Assembly: GCA_964420395.1 (NCBI GenBank)
Contig: CAYQTJ010000045.1
Location: 1-19,354 of the forward strand
Length of the DNA: 19,354 nt
Reading direction: 5' to 3'
Source of the DNA: CAVSZB01 sp964420395
GTDB taxonomy: Bacteria > Krumholzibacteriota > Krumholzibacteriia > LZORAL124-64-63
Shown: piece by piece, positions 7,697-14,854 of the stretch
Numbering within the stretch: the first letter of the stretch is position 1
Layout of the letters: the number at the start of each line of letters is the position of its first letter
Notes under the pieces: model-generated
What the model saw: the letters and a program-made list of their open reading frames with translations, nothing else
What the model was told of the DNA's origin: nothing
Databases searched by the model: none
Program-made: the position numbers and the translations under genes

Positions 7697-8248
7697 TCAG
7701 CGCTCCGCGCGCCGCAGCGCCTCTTCCACGCGCCGGGCGTAGGGATCGTCCGCGGGCGGCGCGCCGGCCGACGGGAGGGGAGCGACGGCGTCCGCCGGCG
7801 GGCCGGCGCGGACCTGGCGGCGCAGGAACGCGACCACCAGCCCCCCCCCGCCCAGCAGGGCGAGGACCGGCAGGAGGTAGACGAGCACGTTGAGGCCGCG
7901 CGCCGGCGGCTCCGCCAGGACGCGCGAACCGTATCGCGCCACGAAGCCCGCCAGGATCGCGTCGGCGGTCTCGCCGGCCGCGAGCCGGCGGCGGATCTCG
8001 CCCTTCATCTCGCCGACGATCGCCGAGTCGTGGTTGTCGATGGTGCCGGCCCAGCAGCAGGGGGCCATGAGCCGTTTCTGGATGCCGAGCTCGGCCGGAG
8101 TGGTGACGTCGGCGGACGGCGCGGAGGGAGCGGCGGCCGGCTCGCCCCGGGCGGCGCCGGACGGGCCGGCGCAGGCGAGCAGCAACAGCAGCGGCAGGGC
8201 CGCGACCCGGCGCGGGGGGCGACACGACGGCAGGCGTCCTGGTGACAT
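7697..8248 (-). CDS. CcmH/NrfF-like cytochrome c biogenesis protein with a Cys-Cys motif
   Basis: A 183-residue envelope protein resembling the CcmH/CycL/NrfF family, which reduces apocytochrome c and helps deliver it to haem ligation. An N-terminal hydrophobic segment ends in LLLLLAC (C26), a possible lipobox. The conserved domain follows (LGIQKRLMAPCCW, then the EMKGEIRRRLAAGETADAIL region and VARYGSRVLAEPP), and then one membrane helix (NVLVYLLPVLALL) with a short cytoplasmic tail. Classical CcmH has LRCxxCQ; here two adjacent cysteines, C64 and C65, sit at that place. ATG at 8248 is preferred over GTG at 8251 because GGGGAAGGA gives better spacing to it. The gene stands alone, with its own promoter and no other ccm gene beside it. 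Confidence 0.75.
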   Translation of the reverse strand: MSPGRLPSCRPPRRVAALPLLLLLACAGPSGAARGEPAAAPSAPSADVTTPAELGIQKRLMAPCCWAGTIDNHDSAIVGEMKGEIRRRLAAGETADAILAGFVARYGSRVLAEPPARGLNVLVYLLPVLALLGGGGLVVAFLRRQVRAGPPADAVAPLPSAGAPPADDPYARRVEEALRRAER

Positions 8249-8284
8249 CACGGTCCTTCCCCCGCTTCGCCGCGGCAGGCGGGC

Positions 8285-8313
8285 AAGTTACGGGCAGACC
8301 CCGCCTCCGGCAA
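8285..8313 (-). promoter_or_regulatory. Promoter of the CcmH-like gene
   Basis: TTGCCG (8313-8308), 17-bp spacer, TAACTT (8290-8285) on the minus strand. The predicted transcription start is about 8278, some 30 bases before the ATG. The layout is nearly the same as the hyd operon promoter. Confidence 0.5.
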
Positions 8314-8325
8314 CCCACCCGGAAA

Positions 8326-8335
8326 GGTCCGGACC
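8326..8335. repeat. 10-bp perfect palindrome between divergent genes
   Basis: GGTCCGGACC lies between the divergent CcmH-like and TolB-like genes, just upstream of the CcmH -35 element. It might be an operator. No regulator motif is recognised, and in such GC-rich DNA chance is a fair explanation. Confidence 0.2.
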
Positions 8336-8423
8336 GACTGGCGATCGGGACCGTTCGGCGCTTGCGTGGGCCGACGCCGGCGCCCGCCCGGGTCGGACGC
8401 GCGCGCCGCGGAAAGGAATGCCG

Positions 8424-9569
8424 ATGTCGCCTCGCCGCTCGTCCGTCCGGGCCGCCGCGCGCCGCGCGCTGCTGGCCGCCGGCCTGCTGGCCCTGTCCGC
8501 CCCGTCCGCTCTCGTGCCGTCCGCGCGCGCCGCCGGCCCGCCGGCGCCGGCCCCGGCGCCGGCCGACACGGAGGCCGCGCGCCCGCTGCCGCGGGTGGTG
8601 CAGCCCGATCCGCGCGAGGTCCACTTCGGCCCGCTGCTGATGCTCACCGACGGCGGCGAGAACGCCGAGGCCTATTTCAGCACCGACGGCCGTCGCCTGG
8701 TCTTCCAGACGACGCGGCCGCCGTACGCCTGCGACCGCATCTGCACGCTGGACATCGCCACCGCACGGACCGCGCAGGTGTCGACCGGCCGGGGGCGCAC
8801 CACCTGCGCCTACTTCTATCCGGGAGACGCGGAGATCCTCTACGCCTCCACGCACCTCGGCGGCGACGCCTGCCCGCCGCCGCCCGACATGAGCCGCGGC
8901 TACGTCTGGGCGCTCTATCCCGACTACGACATCTTCCGCGCGCCGGCCGCCGGCGGCGAGCCGGTCCGGCTGACCGCCACGCCCGGCTACGACGCCGAAG
9001 CGACGATCTCCCCGCTCGGCGACCGCATCGTCTTCACGTCGACGCGCGACGGCGACCTCGACATCTACACGATGGGGCTCGACGGCAGCGACGTGCGCCG
9101 CCTGACGACCACGCCCGGCTACGACGGCGGGCCGTTCTATTCGCCCGACGGCAAGCTGATCGTCTACCGCGCCTGGCACCCGGACGAGGCGGGCGAGCTG
9201 GCCGACTACCGCGCCCTGCTGGCGCGGGACCTGATCCGCCCCTCGAAGCTCGACATCTGGGTGATGAACGCCGACGGCACGGAGCAGCGCCAGGTCACGC
9301 GGCTCGGCTGCGCCTCCTTCGCGCCGTTCTTCCACCCGTCGGGCCGGCGGATCATCTTCTCGACGAACCACCCCGACCCGCGCGGGCGCGAGTTCGACCT
9401 CCACCTGGTCGACCTCGACGGGCGGAATCTCGAGCGGGTGACGTTCACGGGGGAATTCGACGGCTTCCCGATGTGGGCGCCCGACGGCCGCACCTTCGTC
9501 TTCTGCTCCAACCGGCACAACGGGCGGCCCGGCGAGACGAACGTCTTCGTGACGACCTGGCGCGACTGA
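8424..9569 (+). CDS. Secreted TolB-like (PD40) beta-propeller protein
   Basis: A 381-residue exported protein. The N terminus has arginines, a hydrophobic core (about 15-32) and a likely signal peptidase site after SARA (A36). The rest is a beta-propeller of TolB/PD40 repeats: AYFSTDGRRLVFQT, YFYPGDAEILYAST, TISPLGDRIVFTSTRDGDLDIYTM, FYSPDGKLIVYRAW, FHPSGRRIIFSTNHP and MWAPDGRTFVFCSN. Cysteines in YACDRIC and in the TTCAY and DACPPPP segments could form disulfides outside the cytoplasm. ATG 8424 is chosen over ATG 8418 because AAGGAA directly abuts the latter but is well spaced from 8424. It is not TolB itself: there is no TolB N-terminal domain and no pal or tolQR neighbour. Role unknown; probably a periplasmic or surface binding protein. 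Confidence 0.82.
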   Translation: MSPRRSSVRAAARRALLAAGLLALSAPSALVPSARAAGPPAPAPAPADTEAARPLPRVVQPDPREVHFGPLLMLTDGGENAEAYFSTDGRRLVFQTTRPPYACDRICTLDIATARTAQVSTGRGRTTCAYFYPGDAEILYASTHLGGDACPPPPDMSRGYVWALYPDYDIFRAPAAGGEPVRLTATPGYDAEATISPLGDRIVFTSTRDGDLDIYTMGLDGSDVRRLTTTPGYDGGPFYSPDGKLIVYRAWHPDEAGELADYRALLARDLIRPSKLDIWVMNADGTEQRQVTRLGCASFAPFFHPSGRRIIFSTNHPDPRGREFDLHLVDLDGRNLERVTFTGEFDGFPMWAPDGRTFVFCSNRHNGRPGETNVFVTTWRD

Positions 9570-9583
9570 GGCGGCCCTCAGTC
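9564..9583. terminator. Dyad spanning the stop codons of two convergent genes
   Basis: GACTGAGG (9564-9571) and CCTCAGTC (9576-9583) form an 8-bp stem with a 4-base loop. The TGA of the propeller gene and the TGA of the sufT-like gene lie in opposite arms. There is no T-run on either side, so it would be an atypical bidirectional terminator or a 3'-end stabiliser. Confidence 0.4.
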
Positions 9584-9922
9584 CCAGATGCCGAGCTCCG
9601 CCTTCACGTCGTCGGTGGCGTCGACGCGGGGATCCCAGGGGGGGCTCCAGACCAGTTGCACGCTCGCCCCGGCGACGCCCGGCACGGCGGCAGCGGCCGA
9701 CTTCACGGCGGCCATGATCTGCGGGCCCATGGGACACATGGGGCTCGTGAGGGTCATCGTGACGAGCACCTTCGCGGTTTCATCCTCTACTTCAACCCCG
9801 CGCAGCAAACCCAAGTCGACAATGGAGATGCCGATCTCGGGGTCCTCCACGGGCCGCAGGGCCTCGACGATGGCCTCGGGGCCGGGCGCCGCCCGGCCGG
9901 AGGCGCTCCCGCCAGCGTTCAT
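9578..9922 (-). CDS. sufT: SufT-like MIP18 (DUF59) Fe-S assembly protein
   Basis: A 114-residue protein with the MIP18/DUF59 fold: DPEIGISIVDLGLLRGVEV (27-45) followed by VTMTLTSPMCPMGP with the conserved C63 in the active loop. Members in SUF operons assist Fe-S cluster maturation, probably in cluster transfer to target proteins. PaaD of phenylacetate degradation is a relative, but the operon position after sufU supports SufT. The ATG at 9922 overlaps the sufU stop (ATGA), and AAAGGAG lies 5 bases upstream, inside the end of sufU. It is the last gene of the sod-suf operon and converges on the propeller gene with 8 bases between them. Confidence 0.88.
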   Translation of the reverse strand: MNAGGSASGRAAPGPEAIVEALRPVEDPEIGISIVDLGLLRGVEVEDETAKVLVTMTLTSPMCPMGPQIMAAVKSAAAAVPGVAGASVQLVWSPPWDPRVDATDDVKAELGIWD

Positions 9923-10602
9923 GCCGGCTCCTTTCGCGTGGCGGCGAGGCCGTCGGCGGCCGGTGCGCCCGGCTCCGACCGCGCCAGCACCGCGTCCAGC
10001 AGGGTGATCCACGGCAGCAGCGCGCACTTGACGCGGACCGGGAACTTGCGCACGCCGGTGAGCGCCTCGAGGTCGCCGAGGTCGATCTCGGCGGGCGGAT
10101 CGTCGCCGTGCATCGCCGCCCTGAAGATGTCGGCGAGCCGCCGCGCCTCGTCGAGCGTGCGCCCGCGGACGATCTCCGCCAGCACCGCGTCCAGCAGGGT
10201 GATCCACGGCAGCAGCGCGCACTTGACGCGGACCGGGAACTTGCGCACGCCGGTGAGCGCCTCGAGGTCGCCGAGGTCGATCTCGGCGGGCGGATCGTCG
10301 CCGTGCATCGCCGCCCTGAAGATGTCGGCGAGCCGCCGCGCCTCGTCGAGCGTGCGCCCGCGGACGATCTCCGCCAGCATGGAGCCGGAGGCCGTGGAGA
10401 TGGCGCAGCCGTGCGAGAAGACGGCGACGTCGGCGATGCGCTCCCCGTCGAGGCGCAGCTGCAGCGACACCTCGTCGCCGCACGAGGGGTTCTGGCCGGA
10501 CGCCTCCACGTCGCACGGCTCCAGACGGCGGTTGCCGCGCGGGTGCCGGTGGTGGTCGAGGACGACCTCGCGGTAGAGGCTGTCCAGCGCGTTGACGTCC
10601 AT
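9919..10602 (-). CDS. sufU: SufU Fe-S assembly protein with an internal 65-residue tandem duplication
   Basis: SufU accepts persulfide sulfur from SufS through its zinc-bound cysteines and passes it on to the SufBCD scaffold. The protein is 227 residues; without the duplication it would be 162, near the family norm. C41 (NPSCGD), D43, C66 (SHGCAISTASGSM) and C128 (RVKCALLPW) fall at the same numbers as the metal ligands of Bacillus subtilis SufU. Residues 76-140 are then repeated exactly as 141-205, adding C193, before a short tail. So a full SufU domain comes first and an extra helical C-terminal half follows. The ATG at 10602 shares one base with the sufS stop (TGATG); AAGGAG is 12 bases upstream. 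The repeat is identical in DNA, so it is either very recent or an assembly error. Confidence 0.9.
   Translation of the reverse strand: MDVNALDSLYREVVLDHHRHPRGNRRLEPCDVEASGQNPSCGDEVSLQLRLDGERIADVAVFSHGCAISTASGSMLAEIVRGRTLDEARRLADIFRAAMHGDDPPAEIDLGDLEALTGVRKFPVRVKCALLPWITLLDAVLAEIVRGRTLDEARRLADIFRAAMHGDDPPAEIDLGDLEALTGVRKFPVRVKCALLPWITLLDAVLARSEPGAPAADGLAATRKEPA
9982..10379. repeat. Exact tandem duplication, 195 bp x 2, inside sufU
   Basis: Bases 9982-10184 are identical to 10177-10379 at an offset of 195. This gives two full copies (9982-10176 and 10177-10371) and a third partial occurrence of the 8-base junction word CGCCAGCA at 9982, 10177 and 10372. The unit is 65 codons, so the frame is kept. 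Identity stops at once outside: 9981 differs from 10176, and 10185 from 10380. This is the pattern of slippage or unequal exchange between 8-bp direct repeats. Confidence 0.95.
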
Positions 10603-11840
10603 CAGGCGAACACGCTCCTTGCGAAGGCGATGCCGTCGATCAGCGCATCGACCTCGTCGTGGCTGCTGTAGAGGCCGAACGAGGCGCGGGTGGTGGCGAC
10701 CACGCCGAGCCGCCGGTGCAGCGGCTGCGCGCAGTGGTGGCCGGCCCGCACCGCGATCCCCCGCTGGTCGAGCAGGGTCGCCATGTCGTGCGGGTGCACC
10801 TGCGGATCGTGGAAGCTGACCAGGCCGCCGCGGCCGTCGGGATCGTCCGGGCCGAACAGCCTCAGCCCCGGCACGCCCGCCAGCCGCTCCCAGGCGTAGG
10901 CGGTCAGGTCGCGCTCGTGCCGGCGGACCCGGCCGGCGCCCAGTTCGTCGAGCAGGTCGAGCGCCGGCGGGAAGGCGGCGGCCGCCGCCACGTTGGGCGT
11001 GCCGGCCTCGAAGCGCAGCGGCACGTCGGCCCAGGTGACCGCGTCCCACTCCACCCGCTCGATCATCTCGCCGCCCCCCTCGACCGGCTCCAGGCGCGCC
11101 AGCGTCTCGGGCCGGCCGACCAGGAAGCCGAGACCCATCGGCCCGTAGACCTTGTGCGCCGAGAAGGCGAGCAGGTCGGCCCCGAGCGCGGCGAAGTCCA
11201 CCGGCAGGTGCCCCACCGCCTGCGCCGCGTCGACGACCACGAGCGCGCCCCGGCGGTGCGCGGCGTCGGCGATCTCCGCGACCGGGTTGATGGTGCCGAG
11301 CACGTTGGAGACGGCGGCCAGGGCCACGACCTTCGTGCGCGGGCCGAGCAGTTCCGGCAGGCGGTCGAGGTCGAGCCGGCCGTCCGGCGTCAGCGGCAGG
11401 TAGCGCACGTTCACCGCCCGCCGCCGCGCGAGCATGAGCCAGGGGACGAGGTTGGCGTGGTGTTCCATCTCGGTGAGGAGCACCTCGTCCCCGGGCTGCA
11501 GGAACTGTTCCCACCCGCGCGCCGCGAGGTTCAGCGCGGCGGTGGCGTTGCGCGTGATGACGACGTCGGCCGGTCGGGCGGCGCCGATCCAGGCCGCCAC
11601 CCGCGCGCGGCACGCCTCGTAGGCCGCCGTGGCCTCCTCGGCCAGCGTGTGCAGGCCGCGATGAACATTGGCGTTGGACTCGCGGTAGTAGCGGGACTCC
11701 GCCGCGATCACCGCCTCCGGCTTCTGGGCCGTGGCCGCCGTGTCGAGGTAGACGAGCGGATGCCCCGCCACTTCGCGGCGCAGCGCCGGGAAGCGCTCGC
11801 GCAGGAGGCCCCCGCGGGCCGCGGTCGGCGGTGCGCCCAT
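10602..11840 (-). CDS. sufS: Cysteine desulfurase SufS
   Basis: A 412-residue PLP enzyme that takes sulfur from cysteine as a persulfide and hands it to SufU. YLDTAATAQKP is the N-terminal cofactor region. SAHKVYGPMGLGFL carries the PLP lysine K230, and RAGHHCAQPL holds the active-site C370 in the short loop typical of group II (SufS/CsdA) enzymes rather than IscS. TEMEHHANLVPW and the GTPNVAAA block are also SufS-like. The ATG at 11840 lies 2 bases after the Rieske gene stop, with GGAGG 7 bases upstream. Its stop shares one base with the sufU start. Immediate neighbours sufD-Rieske upstream and sufU downstream fix its role in the SUF pathway. Confidence 0.96.
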   Translation of the reverse strand: MGAPPTAARGGLLRERFPALRREVAGHPLVYLDTAATAQKPEAVIAAESRYYRESNANVHRGLHTLAEEATAAYEACRARVAAWIGAARPADVVITRNATAALNLAARGWEQFLQPGDEVLLTEMEHHANLVPWLMLARRRAVNVRYLPLTPDGRLDLDRLPELLGPRTKVVALAAVSNVLGTINPVAEIADAAHRRGALVVVDAAQAVGHLPVDFAALGADLLAFSAHKVYGPMGLGFLVGRPETLARLEPVEGGGEMIERVEWDAVTWADVPLRFEAGTPNVAAAAAFPPALDLLDELGAGRVRRHERDLTAYAWERLAGVPGLRLFGPDDPDGRGGLVSFHDPQVHPHDMATLLDQRGIAVRAGHHCAQPLHRRLGVVATTRASFGLYSSHDEVDALIDGIAFARSVFA

Positions 11841-11842
11841 GG

Positions 11843-12157
11843 TCACGCCTCCATCGCGATCTCGATCCAGCCGTCGCTCACGCGGACGGGCCAGGTCGGC
11901 AGGGGGCTGGCGGCCGGCATCCGCAGCACGGCGCCGGTCGTGACGTCGAAGCGCGCGCCGTGGCGCGGGCACTCGATCGCGCAGCCCTCGAGCGCCGCCT
12001 GGTCGAGCGGCGCGTCGTCGTGCGTGCAGGCATCCTCGATGGCGAACACGCGCGAGTCGTCCACGCGGCACACCAGCACCCGCTCGCCGTCGACGACCAC
12101 CGGCCGCGTGGCGCCGGGGGCGATGTCCGCGAGTCGGCAGATCCTGGTCCAGTCCAT
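11843..12157 (-). CDS. Rieske-type [2Fe-2S] ferredoxin in the suf operon
   Basis: A small, soluble 104-residue Rieske protein with no signal peptide or membrane segment. CTH (C44, H46) and CPRHG (C63, H66) give the CXH-X16-CXXH ligand set for a [2Fe-2S] cluster. Overall it resembles the ferredoxin component of Rieske non-haem dioxygenases and the short Rieske proteins found in some SUF operons. The ATG at 12157 shares one base with the sufD stop (TGATG), and sufS begins 2 bases after its end, so it is firmly inside the operon. Likely role: electron transfer during Fe-S assembly, perhaps from the nearby ferredoxin-NADP reductase; this is inference. It has no dioxygenase partner here. Confidence 0.9.
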   Translation of the reverse strand: MDWTRICRLADIAPGATRPVVVDGERVLVCRVDDSRVFAIEDACTHDDAPLDQAALEGCAIECPRHGARFDVTTGAVLRMPAASPLPTWPVRVSDGWIEIAMEA

Positions 12158-13443
12158 CAGGCCCCTCCCAGGCTCGCCAGGCGTCCGGTCACCAGCGCCT
12201 CGACGTCGCCGCGCAGCGGCTCCGGCAACTGGCAGAGCGTCGGTTCGAGGAAGCCGCGCACGATCAGGCGCACCGCCGCGGCCGGCGCGAGCCCGCGGCT
12301 GCGCAGGTAGAACAGCTGCTCCGCGTCGACCGGCGATACCGTGGCGCCGTGCGTGCAGGAGACCTCGTCGGTCAGGATCTCCAGCTCCGGGATCGTGTCG
12401 GCCCGGCAGTGGTCCGACAGCAGCAGGTTGCGATTCTCCTGGTAGGCCTCGCTGTGCGGCGCCCCCTCCTCGATCCGGATCAGCCCGGTGTAGGCCGAGC
12501 GGGCGCGCCCCGAGAGCACCGCCTTGATGTCGAGGTTGGACCGGGTGTGCCCGGCCGCGTGCCGGTGGAGGGTGTGCAGGTCGAGGTGCTGGCGCCCCTC
12601 GCCGAGAGCCACGCCGACCATCCGGCTGCGCGCCCCCTCCCCCGCGAGGACCGCGCCGAGGTCGAGCTTCGCCACCGCGCCGCCCAGCACCGCCACGACC
12701 GTGAGCAGGTCGGCGTCGCGCTCGAGCCGGGCGCGGGTGGTGAGGTGGCCCGTCGTGCCGGCCGACCAGCGCTGCAGCAGCACGTGGCGCAGCCGCGCGC
12801 CGGGCGCGACGAACAGCTCGCTCACGCCCACCACGCGCGCGTCGCCGCCGCCGCCGACGTGCTCCTCGATCACCGTCGCCTCGGCGCCCGCCTCGGCCAC
12901 GATCAGCAGCCGCGGCAGCGTCGCGCCGGCGGCCGCCGGCACGACCACGCGCAGCGGCTGCGCCAGGACCGTGCGCCGCGGCAGGCGCACCAGCGCGCCG
13001 TCGCTCCAGGCCGCGGCATTGAGCGCCTCGAACAGGCCGTGCGCCGCCGGCACCGCCGTGCCCAGCCGGTCCAGTTCCACGCCGGCGCCGGCCAGCGGCG
13101 CCACCTGGATGCCGGCGTCGGCGGCAGCGGCGCTCAGCAGCGGCGCCCCGCCCGCCAGCCAGACCACCGCCTCCTCGCCGTCCCGCAGCGGCTCGCGGGC
13201 CGGCGCCGGATCGGGCGCCGAGGCCACGGCGAGCGGCGAGGCCGGCAACAGCCGGGCCGGGTCGGTGTACCGCCAGAGGTGGCGCACCCGGTCCGGCAGC
13301 CCGGCGGCCAGGTAGATCTCGAGCGCGGCCAGGCGCGCCGCCACCAGCGGCGCCGCCTCCCCGCGGCGGCGCGCGAAATCGCGCAGCGCCTCTGCCGTCA
13401 GAACGGGCTTGCCGGGCGCGCCCAGCAGCGCGACGTCAGCCAA
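12157..13443 (-). CDS. sufD: Fe-S cluster assembly protein SufD
   Basis: A 428-residue SufB/SufD-family protein, the partner of SufB in the SufBC2D scaffold. The C-terminal beta-helix core shows AYQENRNLLLSDHCRADTIPELEI and then DEVSCTHGATV (C363, H365), matching the SufD region whose histidine is needed for cluster assembly. The N-terminal half is alanine-rich and less conserved, as usual for SufD. The start is TTG at 13443, because homology begins there, no ATG or GTG is nearby, and GGAGGGG lies 4 bases upstream. The start lies within the last 8 bases of sufB. The stop overlaps the Rieske start by one base. Confidence 0.92.
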   Translation of the reverse strand: MADVALLGAPGKPVLTAEALRDFARRRGEAAPLVAARLAALEIYLAAGLPDRVRHLWRYTDPARLLPASPLAVASAPDPAPAREPLRDGEEAVVWLAGGAPLLSAAAADAGIQVAPLAGAGVELDRLGTAVPAAHGLFEALNAAAWSDGALVRLPRRTVLAQPLRVVVPAAAGATLPRLLIVAEAGAEATVIEEHVGGGGDARVVGVSELFVAPGARLRHVLLQRWSAGTTGHLTTRARLERDADLLTVVAVLGGAVAKLDLGAVLAGEGARSRMVGVALGEGRQHLDLHTLHRHAAGHTRSNLDIKAVLSGRARSAYTGLIRIEEGAPHSEAYQENRNLLLSDHCRADTIPELEILTDEVSCTHGATVSPVDAEQLFYLRSRGLAPAAAVRLIVRGFLEPTLCQLPEPLRGDVEALVTGRLASLGGA

Positions 13444-14854
13444 CGGACCCCTCCATTTCGAGCTCGATGAGCCGGTTCAGTTCCACCGCGTACTCCATCG
13501 GCAGCTCCCGCACGAACGGCTCGATGAAGCCGTTGACGATCATCAGGCGCGCCTGGTCCTCCGAGAGGCCGCGGCTGCGCAGGTAGAACAGCTGCTCGTC
13601 GCCCACCTTCGACACCCGCGCCTCGTGCTCCACCGACACGTCGTGCTCGGCGATGTCCATGGTGGGGTAGGTGTCGGAGCGGGCCCGCCCGCCGATCAGG
13701 AGCGCGTCGCACTCGACGTGGGTCCGGCAGCCGTGCGCGCCGCGCGCGACCTTCACCAGCCCGCGGTACGACGAGCGCCCCTCCCCCCTCGAGATCGACT
13801 TCGAGATGATGCGCGAAGTCGTGTGCGGCGCGGCGTGGACCATCTTGGCGCCGGCGTCCTGGTGCTGGCCGTCGCCGGCGAACGCCACCGACAGCACTTC
13901 GCCGTGCGCCCGCTCCCCCACGAGGTAGATGGCCGGGTACTTCATGGTCAGCTTGGAGCCGAGGTTCCCGTCCACCCACTCCACCACGGAGTCGGCGTGC
14001 GCGACCGCCCGCTTCGTCACGAGGTTGAAGACGTTCGTGGACCAGTTCTGGATCGTCGTGTAGCGGATGTGCGCGCCCTTGAGAGCGACCAGCTCCACGA
14101 CCGCCGAGTGCAGCGAGTCGGTCGAGTAGACCGGCGCCGTGCAGCCCTCGATGTAGTGCACCGACGACCCCTCGTCGGCGATGATCAGCGTCCGCTCGAA
14201 CTGCCCCATGTTCTCCGCGTTGATGCGGAAGTAGGCCTGCAGCGGGATGTCGACCTTGGTGTTCGGCGGCACGTAGATGAACGAGCCGCCCGACCAGGCG
14301 GCCGAGTTGAGCGCCGCGAACTTGTTGTCGTGCGGCGGGATCACGGTGGCGAACCACTTGCGCACGATCTCGGGGTGCTCGCGCAGGGCGGTGTCCATGT
14401 CGCAGAACAGCACGCCGAGTTTCGTCAGGTCCTCGCGGATCGAGTGGTACACGACCTCCGACTCGTACTGCGCCGACACGCCGGCCAGGAACTTGCGCTC
14501 CGCCTCGGGGATGCCCAGGCGGTCGAAGGTGCGCTTGATGTTGTCGGGCACCTCCGCCCAGGTCCGCCCCTGCCCCTCCATCGGCTTGAGGTAGTAGTGG
14601 ATGTTCTCGAAGTCGATGCTGCCGAGCAGCTCCTGGTTCCCCCAGCGGGGCATCGGCTTGGCGTAGAACAGGTCGAGCGCCTGGTGCCGGAAGGCGCGCA
14701 TCCAGTCGGGCTCCTTCTTGTAGCGCGAGATCATCTCGATCACCTCGTGACCGAGCCCCTTGGGCGCCTTGAGCAGGTACTCCTCGGGATCGTGGAAGCC
14801 GTACTTCGACAGGTAGTCCTGGTTGAGGTCGGCGAGCTGGTGCTCCGCGCTCAT
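13436..14854 (-). CDS. sufB: Fe-S cluster assembly protein SufB
   Basis: A 472-residue scaffold protein, strongly conserved along its whole length (LNQDYLSKYGFHDPEEY, AAWSGGSFIYVPPN, SVHYIEGCTAP, IQNWSTNVFNLVTKR). The C-terminal core RTHVECDALLIGG places C382 at the site of the essential SufB cysteine, and SVEHEARVSKVGDEQLFYLRSRGL supplies the conserved glutamates. It forms the SufBC2D complex on which Fe-S clusters are built. The ATG at 14854 overlaps the sufC stop (ATGA) with a G-rich ribosome site GGGGGG just upstream. A longer reading upstream in this frame is the shadow of sufC and the regulator. Confidence 0.97.
   Translation of the reverse strand: MSAEHQLADLNQDYLSKYGFHDPEEYLLKAPKGLGHEVIEMISRYKKEPDWMRAFRHQALDLFYAKPMPRWGNQELLGSIDFENIHYYLKPMEGQGRTWAEVPDNIKRTFDRLGIPEAERKFLAGVSAQYESEVVYHSIREDLTKLGVLFCDMDTALREHPEIVRKWFATVIPPHDNKFAALNSAAWSGGSFIYVPPNTKVDIPLQAYFRINAENMGQFERTLIIADEGSSVHYIEGCTAPVYSTDSLHSAVVELVALKGAHIRYTTIQNWSTNVFNLVTKRAVAHADSVVEWVDGNLGSKLTMKYPAIYLVGERAHGEVLSVAFAGDGQHQDAGAKMVHAAPHTTSRIISKSISRGEGRSSYRGLVKVARGAHGCRTHVECDALLIGGRARSDTYPTMDIAEHDVSVEHEARVSKVGDEQLFYLRSRGLSEDQARLMIVNGFIEPFVRELPMEYAVELNRLIELEMEGSVG

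Noticed and set aside
7632..9737. 701-codon minus-strand open frame across the propeller gene and the CcmH-like gene
   Set aside because: Composition is Arg/Gly-rich filler; both strands already hold recognisable exported proteins in other frames.
9919..10602. sufU as a broken gene
   Set aside because: The duplication is exactly 65 codons, keeps the frame, and leaves one full set of ligand residues and the normal overlap with the sufT-like gene.
10108..10671. Plus-strand open frame containing the same 65-codon repeat
   Set aside because: The repeat appears in every frame because the DNA is duplicated by a multiple of three; this frame is antisense to sufU and has no start context.
9919..11613. 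Long fusion of an N-terminal extension to SufU in the sufU frame
   Set aside because: Upstream of 10602 this frame is the antisense-free shadow of sufS; SufU homology starts at the ATG.
10659..12527. 622-codon plus-strand open frame over sufS and the Rieske gene
   Set aside because: Shadow of clear minus-strand genes; no domain.
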